A program made the translations under genes and the position numbers. Under the pieces are notes generated by a model, which worked only from the letters and a program-made list of their open reading frames with translations, was not told the origin of the DNA and made no database searches. Below are positions 43,387-52,647 of a stretch of DNA of 64,000 nt, in pieces (within the stretch, counting starts at the first letter, position 1; every line of letters begins with the position of its first letter). This DNA is from Clostridiales bacterium (GTDB taxonomy: Bacteria; Bacillota; Clostridia; Oscillospirales; Acutalibacteraceae): positions 20,777-84,776 of the forward strand of contig JAAWNT010000011.1 of NCBI GenBank assembly GCA_022799115.1, in the 5' to 3' direction.

Positions 43387-43822
43387 GGGTGTCCCTCCCG
43401 TTGATACGGCGGTAAAGCTCTGTTCCCTGCGAAAGAGACAGCCCGCCGATGGAAAGCTTTGCCCCGGCGGCGTGGAGAATCAGAGTGCATACGCCGCACA
43501 GCCGTTGGGCAGGGGTGCGCAGCAGCTCTGCGTATTGCACCCGGGAGAGCGGCAGGGTGCGTTCATAACAAAAAATGACCCCAACGGCCAGTTTGGCGGC
43601 TTGAGGGGTGATCTCCCATCGGCTGGATCGGTATCTTTGGGGATAGTACCAGACACAGGCGAGCAGGAATAGCAAAGCCGAAACCGCGCCGAGAAAAAAA
43701 GCGGCCGCGCCGCTGAACACCGCCGCTATACCGCACAAAAAGAATCCGGCTGCCGCCAGGCACAAAGCGCGGATGCGCCAGACCCATAAGATGCGTTTGG
43801 ATAACTGCTGCAAATGGATCAC
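43373..43822 (-). CDS. membrane protein with one bPH domain (YdbS-like)
   Basis: A 149-residue protein: two transmembrane helices (LCLAAAGFFLCGIAAVFSGA, FFLGAVSALLFLLACVW) followed by one PH/DUF304 domain (YRSSRWEITPQAAKLAVGVI, RTLPLSRVQYAELLRTPAQR, TLILHAAGAKLSIGGL). It fits YdbS and is translationally coupled to the larger YdbT-like gene. The pair probably forms one complex in the membrane. Confidence 0.78.
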   Translation of the reverse strand: MIHLQQLSKRILWVWRIRALCLAAAGFFLCGIAAVFSGAAAFFLGAVSALLFLLACVWYYPQRYRSSRWEITPQAAKLAVGVIFCYERTLPLSRVQYAELLRTPAQRLCGVCTLILHAAGAKLSIGGLSLSQGTELYRRINGRDTHEQS

Positions 43823-43947
43823 CCCCTATACTTGGTTAGATTTCCCATTTGTTCATTCAAATACTCGCGATTGCAAATGCTTGAGCAAAATAGAAAAGGC
43901 TGCGGCCAAACCGGTCGCAGCCTACAGCACGGAGGGAAAGAGTCCGT

Positions 43948-44799
43948 TTAAAGCAATTCATAGGCTGCGATTCCCACCAGCCCCGGACCTGTATGCGCGC
44001 CCAAAGCGGCGGAAACCGGCGTCAACGAGCATTCGGCCACATCGGCAAAGGATTTGATCTGGTCGATAACGGTCAGAGCGGTTTCCTCCTCCAAACCGTG
44101 CACGGCGCTGACCACAATCCGTTTGCCGGAGAATTGCCGCTTTATCTCCTTGACCAGCAATCCAATCGCCCGCTGAAAGCCGACGGTTTTGGCGGCGGTT
44201 TCGTACACGCCCTCTTGGTTTACCTCAATGAGCGGGTTGATGCGCAGAAGCGCGCCCACCGTTCCCTCCACCTTGCCGATGCGCCCTCCCCGCCGCAGAT
44301 AGGAGAGATTGCGAACCACAAACAGGCAGCGCATCCGTGCGCGCACCTCCTCCATAGCCCGCACAGCTTGCTGAATGTTGCCGGAGGCTTCCAACACCCG
44401 GGCTGCGGTGAGAACCAGACTGCTCTGCCCGCAGGAAAGAGTTCGGCTGTCCACTGCGTGAACGCGCAGATCGGTTCGCTCCTCGCCCAGAGATTTGACA
44501 AAATGATAGGTGCCGGAAAGTCCGGAGGACATGCCTACAAAGAGCGCCTGGTCCGCGCCGCTTTGTTTGACCTGCTCCAAGGCTTCCGCGATGTCCCCGC
44601 CGGAGGGCAGTGAAGTAGAGGGGATTTCCTGTTCCAGCATGGGGTAAAGGTCGGCGGCGGGCAGCTCCACCCGATCCCTGTAAGCGCTGCCGGAGAAAAT
44701 CAGGCGCAAGGGGATAACGCTGATTTGGTAACGTTTGAGGAGTTCCTCCGAGAGATCGCAGGCGGAGTCGGTGAGCAGGGCGATTTTTTTAGCTTCCAT
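43948..44799 (-). CDS. DegV family fatty-acid-binding protein
   Basis: A 283-residue DegV protein: KIALLTDSACDLSEELLKRY (N-terminal strand and lipid headgroup site), ISVIPLRLIFSGSAYRDR, IPSTSLPSGGDIAEALEQV, FVGMSSGLSGTYHFVKSLGE and the conserved RNLSYLRRGGRIGKVEGTV. Homologues such as FakB bind a fatty acid and present it to the kinase FakA for incorporation into phospholipid. No fakA is nearby. ATG 44799 fits CAGGAGGGAATCCC; an in-frame ATG at 44832 lacks a site. Confidence 0.92.
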   Translation of the reverse strand: MEAKKIALLTDSACDLSEELLKRYQISVIPLRLIFSGSAYRDRVELPAADLYPMLEQEIPSTSLPSGGDIAEALEQVKQSGADQALFVGMSSGLSGTYHFVKSLGEERTDLRVHAVDSRTLSCGQSSLVLTAARVLEASGNIQQAVRAMEEVRARMRCLFVVRNLSYLRRGGRIGKVEGTVGALLRINPLIEVNQEGVYETAAKTVGFQRAIGLLVKEIKRQFSGKRIVVSAVHGLEEETALTVIDQIKSFADVAECSLTPVSAALGAHTGPGLVGIAAYELL

Positions 44800-45146
44800 G
44801 GGATTCCCTCCTGAGAGATTGAGGATAGACACGGCGCTCCTGGCGGTGGAACATGCAGAATCTCAAGATGAAAGTTGCGCTTCCTCCGTGAGCCGTGCGG
44901 GAAACACGCCGGTAAAGCCGTCCGGGCGGGCTTTTATACCGGCGCATTTTTTAAATAAAATTACAAAGGGATACAAAAGACGGCTGATAAAATGTTCCGG
45001 CTAAACGGGAAACATGATGCAAGCGCGGTTGAGTAGCGCGTTTCTATCAAATAAAAAAACCGGAAACTATGGCGGTGGGCGTTTCCCGTTGTTTTTTCGC
45101 ATATCCACTACCAATTGTTTCCGGAAAGGAACGGTTTATTCTATTT
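44800..45146. other. 347-bp intergenic region
   Basis: It separates degV and dusB, both on the minus strand. The terminator of dusB lies at 45053-45088. The remainder, 44830-45050, shows neither a credible coding frame nor a clear promoter; an A/T-rich patch with TATAAA read on the minus strand near 44935 is the best candidate for the degV promoter. Confidence 0.4.
45053..45088 (-). terminator. terminator of dusB
   Basis: On the minus strand GGAAAC (45086-45081) pairs with GTTTCC (45067-45062), followed by GGTTTTTTT. Confidence 0.65.
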
Positions 45147-46112
45147 TTAGGGATTTTCCAGAAGAATGGACTGGGTGAGCCGCTCCAATTGCTCATAGGT
45201 CTCCAGGGCGCAGGCTTCCCTTCGGTAACCGGCGGCCCCCCGCATTCCCTTGAGGTACCACCCCACGTGTTTTCTGGCCTCCCGCATCCCGAGAAATTCC
45301 CCTTTTTGTTCGCACAGCGCATGAATATGGCGAAGCAGTACCCGCATTCGTTCGCTGGTTCCAGGCTCAGGGATGGTTACGCCGTGCTCCAGATAGGCGT
45401 TGATTTGGGAAAAAATCCACGGATTGCCCAGCGCGCCCCGGCCTACCATAACCGCGTCGCAGCCGGTGCGCTCCAACATGCGTGCAGCGCTGGGCGCGTC
45501 GGTGACGTCCCCGTTACCAATTACCGGAATGGAAACCGCTTGTTTTATCTCACGGATGATGTTCCAGTCTGCGGGAGGAGAATACATCTGCTCCCGGGTG
45601 CGGGCATGCACCGCCACCGCGTCCGCTCCGGACGCGGCGCAGATGCGGGCCACCTCCACCGCGTTGATGGATTGGCTGTCCCACCCTTTGCGGATTTTTA
45701 CCGTAACCGGAAGATCCACCGCGGCTTTTACCGCGGAAACAATGCGGCCGCACAGTTCCGGGTTTTTCATCAAAGCGCTGCCCGATCCATTATTGGTAAT
45801 TTTGGGGGCTGGGCAGCCCATATTAAGGTCGATAAAATCAGGACGATGAAGCAACGCCAGTTTTGCAGCCTGGGCCATGGTTTCGGGATCGTCCCCGAAC
45901 AGCTGGATGGCGGCGGGGCGCTCGTTTTCAGAAAGCTCCATCAAGGCGTCCGATTTGCGGTCGGAAAAGGTGAGGGCTTTGGCGCTTACCATTTCGGTGA
46001 CGACGCATCCCGCCCCAAAGGAGGCGCAAAGCTCCCGAAAGGGGCGGTCGGTCACCCCGGCCATGGGAGCCAGAAAAACGCGGCCTTTGATTGTTCGATT
46101 TCCAATTTTCAT
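45147..46112 (-). CDS. dusB: tRNA-dihydrouridine synthase
   Basis: A 321-residue FMN-dependent TIM-barrel enzyme reducing uridines in tRNA. Signatures are VFLAPMAGVTDRPFRELCAS (FMN binding), VVTEMVSAKAL, ERPAAIQLFGDDPETMAQAA, IDLNMGCPAPKITNNGSGSA (catalytic Cys region), PVTVKIRKGWD, VHARTREQMYSPPADWN and IPVIGNGDVTDAPSAARMLE with TGCDAVMVGRGALGNPWIF. It fits DusB-type bacterial enzymes. TAGGAGGTTTCAAC is the ribosome binding site. Confidence 0.94.
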   Translation of the reverse strand: MKIGNRTIKGRVFLAPMAGVTDRPFRELCASFGAGCVVTEMVSAKALTFSDRKSDALMELSENERPAAIQLFGDDPETMAQAAKLALLHRPDFIDLNMGCPAPKITNNGSGSALMKNPELCGRIVSAVKAAVDLPVTVKIRKGWDSQSINAVEVARICAASGADAVAVHARTREQMYSPPADWNIIREIKQAVSIPVIGNGDVTDAPSAARMLERTGCDAVMVGRGALGNPWIFSQINAYLEHGVTIPEPGTSERMRVLLRHIHALCEQKGEFLGMREARKHVGWYLKGMRGAAGYRREACALETYEQLERLTQSILLENP

Positions 46113-46137
46113 GTTGAAACCTCCTAAACTGTGCGTT

Positions 46138-46143
46138 ATTATA
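46138..46143 (-). promoter_or_regulatory. -10 element of dusB
   Basis: On the minus strand the -10 TATAAT lies 26 nt before the start codon; no good -35 hexamer is seen. Confidence 0.5.
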
Positions 46144-46351
46144 TCATAGAACGCGAAAAAATTCGATGAGATTGTTTTTCGGTTTTCCTGTTATGGCTAT
46201 GGAAAGGGCGGACTTTTTGTAAAAAAGCGCTCTTGCAGCCCAGGACAGCCGTATGAACGAGAGGAATAGGACGGCGGTTATCCATCGGAGAGAAATTGGA
46301 ATCGATGCGGGCAGGCGCGAATACGACCTTATTTTATGGGGAAAAAGATGT

Positions 46352-46357
46352 TATAAT
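46352..46357 (+). promoter_or_regulatory. -10 element of polA
   Basis: A perfect TATAAT about 32 nt before the polA ATG. The -35 region (CTTATT, 18 nt away) is weak. It is divergent from dusB. Confidence 0.5.
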
Positions 46358-46388
46358 AGATTGTAATTAATTGTATGGGAGAATATCT

Positions 46389-49004
46389 ATGAAATTATTG
46401 GTGCTAGACGGCAACAGCATCCTCAACCGCGCCTTTTACGGCATCAGGCTGCTCACCACCAAGGACGGCAGCTATACCAATGGAATTTACGGGTTTTTGA
46501 CGATGTTGCAAAAGCTCAAGGAGGAAACCTCTCCCGACGGAGTGGCCATTGCTTTTGATATGCGCGCCCCCACGTTTCGCCATAAGGCCTATGACGGCTA
46601 CAAGGCTCAGCGCAAGGGCATGCCGGAGGAACTGGCGGGCCAGTTGCCGGTGCTCAAAGAATTGCTGGCAGCGCTGGGGTATCGCATCGTCGAGTCGGAG
46701 GGCTATGAGGCGGACGATATTTTGGGCACCCTTGCAAGGCGTTGCCGGGAGACTGGGAATCAGTGCGTCATCGCCACCGGCGACAGAGACAGTCTGCAAC
46801 TTGTCAGCGATAACGTCACCGTTCGCATCACAGCCACCAAGTTTGGCCGTCCTGAGGTGACGGTGTACGACCGGGACAAGATCGTGGAAACCTACGGGGT
46901 TGAGCCGGAGCAGCTCATTGATATCAAGGCCATTCAAGGGGACAGCTCGGACAACATACCCGGTGTGGCGGGCATCGGTCAAAAGGGCGCTGCGGAACTT
47001 ATCCAGAAATTTCATGACTTGGACACGATTTACGAGCATTTGGATACCTTGGAGATCAAGGATGGCATGCGCAAAAAGCTGGCGGCGGGAAAAGACAGCG
47101 CTTATATGAGCCGCATGCTGGGCGCCATTGTGACCAACGCGCCGGTAGACACGGAACTAAGTCATTATATTCCCGGAGAAGGGGATAGACAGGCCGCCGC
47201 CAGGCTGATGACCAAACTGGAGTTTTTCTCTTTGATGGATAAGCTGGGGCTGGGAAATGTGACCGTTGATCCGGTTGAAGAGGAGACGGCCGGGCAGGAG
47301 GCTCTGCCGGTTCAGGAGATCGAGGGCGAAGAGCTGCTCTCCCTGCTCAGGGGAGAAAAAAAGGCGGGGATTTGCGTCCGGTTTGGAAAACAAGGCATTG
47401 AGTGTTTCGCCTGCTGCCTGGCGGAGAAAATTCTGCTGATTCGGGGGGAATCCCTATGCTCTTCCCTGTTGCAGGATGTGTTTTCTGACCAAACTCTTGC
47501 GCTGTGCGTCCATGACAGCAAACCCATCTACGCCGCGCTGGACAGGTTGGCGGGAGACTGCTCTCAAAAGTTGGGAGAAGCCATTCGTTTTGACACCATG
47601 TTGGCGGCTTATCTTTTAAATCCTTCCGCCTCCGGTTACGACCTCCAGCGCATTGCACAGGAGTACGGCCTTTCGACGCCCTCTCTGCAAAACGCGCCGG
47701 AGGAAGAGAAAGCGCTCTTATTGGACGCGGCCATTCTCCCGCGAGTAGCGGAAAAGCTGCGGGATGAAATTGAGAAAAATAACCAGACCTCTCTGTTGCA
47801 GGACATTGAGCTGCCATTGGCCCGTGTGCTGGCCCGCATGGAGTGCGTCGGTTTTGATGTGGATGAACAGGGAATCCGGGAATATGGAGACAAGATTGAG
47901 ACCGATTTAAACGAGATGCAGCGCAAGGTATATGAAGCGGTGGGCTACGAATTTAACATCAACTCCCCCAAACAGCTGGGGGAAGCTCTCTTCGTCAAGC
48001 TGGGGCTGCCCCATGGCAAGAAGAACAAAAGCGGCTATTCCACCAGCGCCGAGGTGCTGGAGAATCTGCGCTACGCCCATCCGGCGGTGGAGCTGGTTTT
48101 ACAATTCCGAATGCTCAGCAAGCTCAAATCCACCTACTGCGACGGCTTATTAAAGGTGATCGGGGAGGATGGACGCATTCATTCCAGCTTTAATCAGACC
48201 GAAACACGCACTGGGCGCATCAGCTCCACAGAACCCAACCTGCAAAACATTCCTGTGCGCACAGATCTGGGCCGGGAGCTTCGCCGTTTCTTTTGCGCAA
48301 GGGAGGGCTTTTTGCTGGTGGACGCGGATTATTCCCAGATCGAGCTGCGCGTATTGGCCCATGTGGCCGACGACGCCAATATGATAGAGGCTTTCCGTAA
48401 CAACGAGGATATTCACGCCATCACCGCTTCCCAGGTGTTCCATATGCCGGAGCCTATGGTCACGCCCTTGATGCGCAGCCGGGCTAAGGCGGTCAATTTC
48501 GGTATCGTATACGGCATCGGCGCGTTTTCCCTGTCCAAAGATATCCACGTGTCCCGCAAGGAGGCCGATCAATATATCAAGGATTATTTGGCCCACTATT
48601 CCGGCGTAGACCGCTACATGAAGGAAGTCACGGAGCAGGCCAAAGACCAGGGATATGTGGAAACCATGTTTGGCCGCCGGAGATATCTTCCCGAGCTTGC
48701 CTCCTCAAATTTCAACTTGAGGGCCTTTGGGGAGCGGGTGGCCCGGAACATGCCCATCCAGGGCGCGGCCGCCGATATTATTAAAATCGCCATGATCCGG
48801 GTGGAACGCCGCCTTCGCGAAGAAAATATGCGCGCCCGTCTGATTTTGCAGGTGCACGACGAATTAATCGTGGAAGCCCCCGAGGAGGAGGCGCAGAGGG
48901 TGGCGGCGTTGCTTCGGGAAGAGATGGAGCGTTCCGCTCAACTTAAGGCGCCTTTGGTGGCTGAAGCTGCCGTTGGAAAAACATGGTATGATGCCAAGGG
49001 GTAA
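46389..49004 (+). CDS. polA: DNA polymerase I
   Basis: An 871-residue family A polymerase for gap filling and Okazaki primer removal. The 5'-nuclease domain has LLVLDGNSILNRAFYGIRLL, VAIAFDMRAPTFRH, EGYEADDILGTLARR and CVIATGDRDSLQLVSDNV, with the H3TH segment DSSDNIPGVAGIGQKGAAEL. The 3'-5' exonuclease domain lacks the DxE and other acidic motifs, so proofreading is probably absent, as in Taq and B. subtilis enzymes. Polymerase motifs A (DADYSQIELRVLAHVADD), B (RAKAVNFGIVYGIGAFSLSK) and C (LQVHDELIVEAPEEEA) are intact. ATG 46389 fits TATGGGAGAATATCT. Confidence 0.96.
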   Translation: MKLLVLDGNSILNRAFYGIRLLTTKDGSYTNGIYGFLTMLQKLKEETSPDGVAIAFDMRAPTFRHKAYDGYKAQRKGMPEELAGQLPVLKELLAALGYRIVESEGYEADDILGTLARRCRETGNQCVIATGDRDSLQLVSDNVTVRITATKFGRPEVTVYDRDKIVETYGVEPEQLIDIKAIQGDSSDNIPGVAGIGQKGAAELIQKFHDLDTIYEHLDTLEIKDGMRKKLAAGKDSAYMSRMLGAIVTNAPVDTELSHYIPGEGDRQAAARLMTKLEFFSLMDKLGLGNVTVDPVEEETAGQEALPVQEIEGEELLSLLRGEKKAGICVRFGKQGIECFACCLAEKILLIRGESLCSSLLQDVFSDQTLALCVHDSKPIYAALDRLAGDCSQKLGEAIRFDTMLAAYLLNPSASGYDLQRIAQEYGLSTPSLQNAPEEEKALLLDAAILPRVAEKLRDEIEKNNQTSLLQDIELPLARVLARMECVGFDVDEQGIREYGDKIETDLNEMQRKVYEAVGYEFNINSPKQLGEALFVKLGLPHGKKNKSGYSTSAEVLENLRYAHPAVELVLQFRMLSKLKSTYCDGLLKVIGEDGRIHSSFNQTETRTGRISSTEPNLQNIPVRTDLGRELRRFFCAREGFLLVDADYSQIELRVLAHVADDANMIEAFRNNEDIHAITASQVFHMPEPMVTPLMRSRAKAVNFGIVYGIGAFSLSKDIHVSRKEADQYIKDYLAHYSGVDRYMKEVTEQAKDQGYVETMFGRRRYLPELASSNFNLRAFGERVARNMPIQGAAADIIKIAMIRVERRLREENMRARLILQVHDELIVEAPEEEAQRVAALLREEMERSAQLKAPLVAEAAVGKTWYDAKG

Positions 49005-49121
49005 GATTCCCCTTGAGAGAAACGCATGGAAAAGATTTGGGTGAATCAGGCGTTTTTTATTGCATAGCCGTGGGAAGATTGCCGATACTTCCGGTTTGGA
49101 TGAGAAAGGATAGTCAAAACG

Positions 49122-49952
49122 ATGAACAAAGCACAGCAGATATTTCGCAGCTACCGAGTAAAAAGCCTGATGATGGACGTGGCGTTTGCCCTGCTTACCT
49201 TGGGATTGATTGGGGTTTCCATCTGGCAATGGAATGTGATGCTCCTGATGTGGGCCTTTTTGGGATGGTGCGTGCTGTACCTGATCTGGAGGTTTTTAAA
49301 GGGGCGCAACCGCAACGCTCTGTTTTCTATTTTGTACGACCAGTGCGACGCCAGGACCTACCGGGATGTTTACGCCCTGATTTTAAAGAGCAGAAAACTG
49401 AAATTTGGGTTGGCGGATATCAAAATCGAGCTGGCCTTAGGGATGATCTTTCGGGGGGAGTATCAGCAGGCGCTGGATCTGCTAAATACCATCAACCTCC
49501 GTTCCAAGGGACTGGGAAAAAACGCCGTTCTGCGCTGCTATAACCTGATGAGCAAATGCTATGCAAGGCTTGAGAATTGGGATATGGTGGAGCGTACCCG
49601 GGAGGATATCGATATCCTGATTAAGACGGGCAAGCTTCGTTCCTCGACGGAGAAGGCGGCCCGCACCGCGTTGGCTTTGGTGGAGGCGGAGCTTTCGCTG
49701 CACCAGCGCCAGCTCATCAAGGCTCGGGAGTATCATCAAAACCGGCTGAGCAAGGTAAAGGTGCTCTATCAAAAGGTGTCCATCCAATACCAGCTGGCCT
49801 GTATCGATTTGATGGAGGGAGACCGCCGAAAGGCCAAAGAACGCCTGGAGTTTGTCGCCCGGAACGGCGGCACGATGATTGAAGCGGAATTGGCACGCGA
49901 ACAGCTTAAAAATCTTGAGGATGTAGATCTGTCCGGGGAAGAAGCGGAATAA
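49122..49952 (+). CDS. uncharacterised TPR-like membrane protein
   Basis: A 276-residue protein of unrecognised family. Two N-terminal transmembrane helices (MDVAFALLTLGLIGVSIW, MLLMWAFLGWCVLYLIW) are followed by about 200 residues of alpha-helix pairs that look like tetratricopeptide repeats (LALGMIFRGEYQQALDLLNT, LMSKCYARLENWDMVERTRE, YQLACIDLMEGDRRKAKERL, and a final EAELAREQLKNLEDVD). Such proteins usually act as cytoplasmic scaffolds at the membrane. It sits between polA and a Nudix gene and may be cotranscribed with both. Ribosome binding site GAAAGGATAG. Confidence 0.65.
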   Translation: MNKAQQIFRSYRVKSLMMDVAFALLTLGLIGVSIWQWNVMLLMWAFLGWCVLYLIWRFLKGRNRNALFSILYDQCDARTYRDVYALILKSRKLKFGLADIKIELALGMIFRGEYQQALDLLNTINLRSKGLGKNAVLRCYNLMSKCYARLENWDMVERTREDIDILIKTGKLRSSTEKAARTALALVEAELSLHQRQLIKAREYHQNRLSKVKVLYQKVSIQYQLACIDLMEGDRRKAKERLEFVARNGGTMIEAELAREQLKNLEDVDLSGEEAE

Positions 49953-49983
49953 AACGGTTCATTACATAGTAGGAGGGTGCAGA

Positions 49984-50445
49984 ATGGCTCAAACAGTGCT
50001 GTTGAACATGTGTATGGTCACAAAGCCCGGCACACAAACGGTGCTGGTACTGGATAAGAAACATTGCAGGTGGAGCGGACTTACCTTTCCCGGCGGCCAC
50101 GTGGAGCCGGGGGAGAGCTTTTCTCATTCGGTGCGCCGGGAGTTCAGAGAGGAGACGGGGCTTTCCATCAAAGGCGAGCGGCTGTGCGGTGTCGTCCACT
50201 GGTGCGACCCTGAGACTGGGGACCGGAGAGTCCTTTTCCTGTATCGGACGTCTCAGTTTGAAGGGACGCTGGTCCAGGAGACGGAGGAGGGAGAGGTGTT
50301 CTGGATGGAGCTTGCAGACCTGATTCATAGTCCCCGGCTGTCCGACGGAATCGCGGATTATCTCAAGATCTTTCTGCGAGAAGAAAACAGCGAGGCGTTC
50401 GCTTTGGTACCAAACGGAGACTGGGATGGATTTGAAATTCTGTAG
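49984..50445 (+). CDS. Nudix hydrolase (MutT-like)
   Basis: A 153-residue Nudix protein. The Nudix box GGHVEPGESFSHSVRREF-REETGL matches Gx5Ex7REUxEExGU with all catalytic Glu present, in the context FPGGHVEPGESF. It may sanitise oxidised nucleotides such as 8-oxo-dGTP (the family includes MutT/YtkD); the C-terminus (EVFWMELADLIHSPRLSDGI) is typical of that branch. AGGAGGGTGCAG is the ribosome binding site. It follows the TPR-like gene by 31 nt. Confidence 0.88.
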   Translation: MAQTVLLNMCMVTKPGTQTVLVLDKKHCRWSGLTFPGGHVEPGESFSHSVRREFREETGLSIKGERLCGVVHWCDPETGDRRVLFLYRTSQFEGTLVQETEEGEVFWMELADLIHSPRLSDGIADYLKIFLREENSEAFALVPNGDWDGFEIL

Positions 50446-50481
50446 CTGCGCTTATTCACTGATAGAGAGGATATCGAAACC

Positions 50482-50922
50482 GTGAAAGTTTTGTTTGTAT
50501 GCACCGGAAATACCTGCCGCAGCCCCATGGCGGAAGGAATCTTTCGGAAAATGACCGAGGAGCATGGGGACGGCCGGCGTTTCTATTGCATGAGCGCGGG
50601 TCTTGCCGCGGTGGAGGGAGAGCCGCCCACGGAACATGCAGTGGCGGTGTGCGGGGAAATTGGAGTGGATATCAGCAAACACCGGTCAAAAAAAATTTCC
50701 GAATTGGGAAATCTTGAGGCCTTTGACGTGTTCGCCGTGATGACTTCCACGCACGCTTATGTGCTGCGGCAGGCGGGCGTGCCGGAGTACAAGCTCTATG
50801 TATTGCCCGGGGAAATTCCCGATCCCTTTGGCGGGGACATGAATACCTATCGGATATGCCGAGAGCGCATCCAGGGAGCGCTGAATGCGCTGTATACACT
50901 GATAAAAAATAGATTGGGATAG
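50482..50922 (+). CDS. low-molecular-weight protein arginine phosphatase (YwlE-like)
   Basis: A 146-residue LMW-PTP-fold enzyme. The P-loop is VLFVCTGNTCRSPMAEGIF (Cx5R). The Thr inside it (CTGNTCRS) is the residue that gives B. subtilis YwlE specificity for phosphoarginine over phosphotyrosine. The general acid Asp is in IPDPFGGDMNTYRICRERIQ, the YwlE-like DPFGG. It would remove arginine phosphates added by McsB, whose gene is not in this window. GTG 50482 is the start, with AGAGAGGATATC upstream. Four nt separate it from rimI. Confidence 0.88.
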   Translation: MKVLFVCTGNTCRSPMAEGIFRKMTEEHGDGRRFYCMSAGLAAVEGEPPTEHAVAVCGEIGVDISKHRSKKISELGNLEAFDVFAVMTSTHAYVLRQAGVPEYKLYVLPGEIPDPFGGDMNTYRICRERIQGALNALYTLIKNRLG

Positions 50923-50925
50923 AGC

Positions 50926-51375
50926 ATGAAACAGAATCTATATGAGATTGTACCTATGGCAGAAGAGCACGTGAAGGAGATTGCGCGTCTGGAAAAAGCT
51001 TGTTTTTCCCAGCCCTGGAGTGAGGAAGGGATTGCCGCCGAACTGCGAAACCCCACCGCCTGTTTTCTCACCGCGCTCAAGGATGGAAAAGTGGCTGGAT
51101 ACGCTGGCATGCATGTTGTTTGCGGGGAAGGGTATCTTACCAATGTGGCCGTATTTCCGGAGATGCAGGGGAAAGGCGTTGGACGCGCTCTCGTTAAGAC
51201 GCTGATTACCCAAGCCCGGGAGAAGCAGTGCGCGTTTGTCTCTCTGGAAGTGCGGCCTTCCAACCTTCCCGCGGTGGAACTTTATCAGAAGGAAGGATTT
51301 CAACCAGTGGGCAGACGCAAAGGATTTTATGATGCGCCCAAGGAGGACGGGCTCATTCTGACCCGTTACTTATAG
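50926..51375 (+). CDS. rimI: ribosomal-protein-alanine N-acetyltransferase
   Basis: A 149-residue GNAT acetyltransferase: EHVKEIARLEKACFSQPWSE (RimI start), LKDGKVAGYAGMHVVCGEGY, then the acetyl-CoA loop VAVFPEMQGKGVGRALVKTL, LEVRPSNLPAVELYQKEGFQ and RRKGFYDAPKEDGLILT. RimI acetylates the N-terminal Ala of ribosomal protein S18 in E. coli; the tight linkage to tsaD supports the call. Two partners of the usual tsaE-tsaB-rimI-tsaD order (tsaE, tsaB) are missing from this location. Confidence 0.92.
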   Translation: MKQNLYEIVPMAEEHVKEIARLEKACFSQPWSEEGIAAELRNPTACFLTALKDGKVAGYAGMHVVCGEGYLTNVAVFPEMQGKGVGRALVKTLITQAREKQCAFVSLEVRPSNLPAVELYQKEGFQPVGRRKGFYDAPKEDGLILTRYL

Positions 51376-51432
51376 TTTTACGTGGAGATTTGCGGTCGGT
51401 GACAAAGACCGTTTTGAATGGAGGAGAATCGG

Positions 51433-52440
51433 ATGCGAATTTTGGCGATTGAAAGTTCCTGCGATGAAACCGCCGCCGCAGTGGTGGAGGATGGGAGAAC
51501 CGTTCTCTCCTCGGTGGTGGCCTCTCAGGTGGAGGAACACAAGCTGTATGGAGGGGTGGTGCCCGAAATCGCCTCCCGCCGCCATGCGGAGGCGATTGTG
51601 GGAGTTACCAGCCAGGCGCTTCAGGAAGCCCGGATGGAGCTATCACAGGTGGACGCTCTGGCGGTCACCTATGCCCCGGGGCTCATTGGCGCGTTGCTGG
51701 TGGGGGTGAACTTTGTCAAGGGGCTGAAGCTGGCCACTGGAAAGCCGCTGATCCCCGTGCATCATCTACGCTCCCACATCGCGGCCAACTACATCGCTCA
51801 TCCGGACTTGCAGCCGCCTTTTTTGTGCTTGGTTGTATCCGGCGGACACAGCCACATCATTGAAGTGAGCGATTACACCAAACTGCGGGTGATCGGGCGT
51901 ACCCGGGACGACGCGGCGGGCGAGGCCTTTGACAAGGCGGCCCGCGCAATGGGGATGCCCTATCCAGGCGGCATCCATATGGATAAAATTGCGGGCGGCG
52001 GGGACGACGGCGCTTTCCGGTTTCCTCATCCCAGAGTGGACGGAGCCCCCTATGATTTCAGCTTTTCCGGGCTCAAAACCGCGGTAATCAACCAAATCCA
52101 TAACGCCGCCCAGAAGGGAATCGAGCTGCCCGTGGCCGATTTGGCCGCCTCTTTCCGCAAAGCAGTGGTGGATTGCCTTTTGGATCGGTTTATAAAGGCG
52201 GCCCGCGATACCGGGGCCACCCGTTTGGTAACGGCGGGAGGCGTATCCGCGAACCGTTTGCTGCGCGCCCGATTGGAAGAAGAGTGCAGGCAAAACGGCT
52301 GGGAGCTTTTCATGCCGCCTCTTTCATTATGCGGGGATAACGCCGCCATGGTGGGCGCGCAAGCCTACTATGAATTTCTTAGTGGACGTTCGGCAGGATT
52401 GGACTTAAACGCTTGCGCAGCGATGTCGATTGAGGAGTAA
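51433..52440 (+). CDS. tsaD: tRNA t6A37 threonylcarbamoyltransferase TsaD
   Basis: A 335-residue ASKHA-fold protein (Kae1/YgjD). Signatures are ILAIESSCDETAAAVVEDG, SRRHAEAIVGVTSQAL, AVTYAPGLIGALLVGVNF, the metal-binding HxxxH in PVHHLRSHIAANY, LCLVVSGGHSHIIEV, DDAAGEAFDKAARAMGMPYP and LVTAGGVSANRLLRARLEEE. With TsaB, TsaE and TsaC it makes N6-threonylcarbamoyladenosine in ANN-decoding tRNAs. ATG 51433 fits GAATGGAGGAGAATCGG; an in-frame ATG at 51418 overlaps that site. Confidence 0.96.
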   Translation: MRILAIESSCDETAAAVVEDGRTVLSSVVASQVEEHKLYGGVVPEIASRRHAEAIVGVTSQALQEARMELSQVDALAVTYAPGLIGALLVGVNFVKGLKLATGKPLIPVHHLRSHIAANYIAHPDLQPPFLCLVVSGGHSHIIEVSDYTKLRVIGRTRDDAAGEAFDKAARAMGMPYPGGIHMDKIAGGGDDGAFRFPHPRVDGAPYDFSFSGLKTAVINQIHNAAQKGIELPVADLAASFRKAVVDCLLDRFIKAARDTGATRLVTAGGVSANRLLRARLEEECRQNGWELFMPPLSLCGDNAAMVGAQAYYEFLSGRSAGLDLNACAAMSIEE

Positions 52441-52542
52441 TTAATTCTCATAACGAGGAATTTTTGCAGGAATCCATCTGTTTTCATGCAAAACCAATAG
52501 ACAAAGGATCGTTTTTCTGATAATTAATTAACAAATTAGTCA

Positions 52543-52571
52543 TTGATAAAAGCGATCGATTATATTATAAT
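52543..52571 (+). promoter_or_regulatory. promoter of pckG
   Basis: TTGATA (52543-52548), 17 nt, TATAAT (52566-52571), about 75 nt before the start codon. Confidence 0.75.
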
Positions 52572-52647
52572 GGATACCAAAACCGCTAGAGCATGCGGAA
52601 ATCAAGTATGCTTGCTTGCCCATTGGGGCAGAAAGGGGATTTATACA

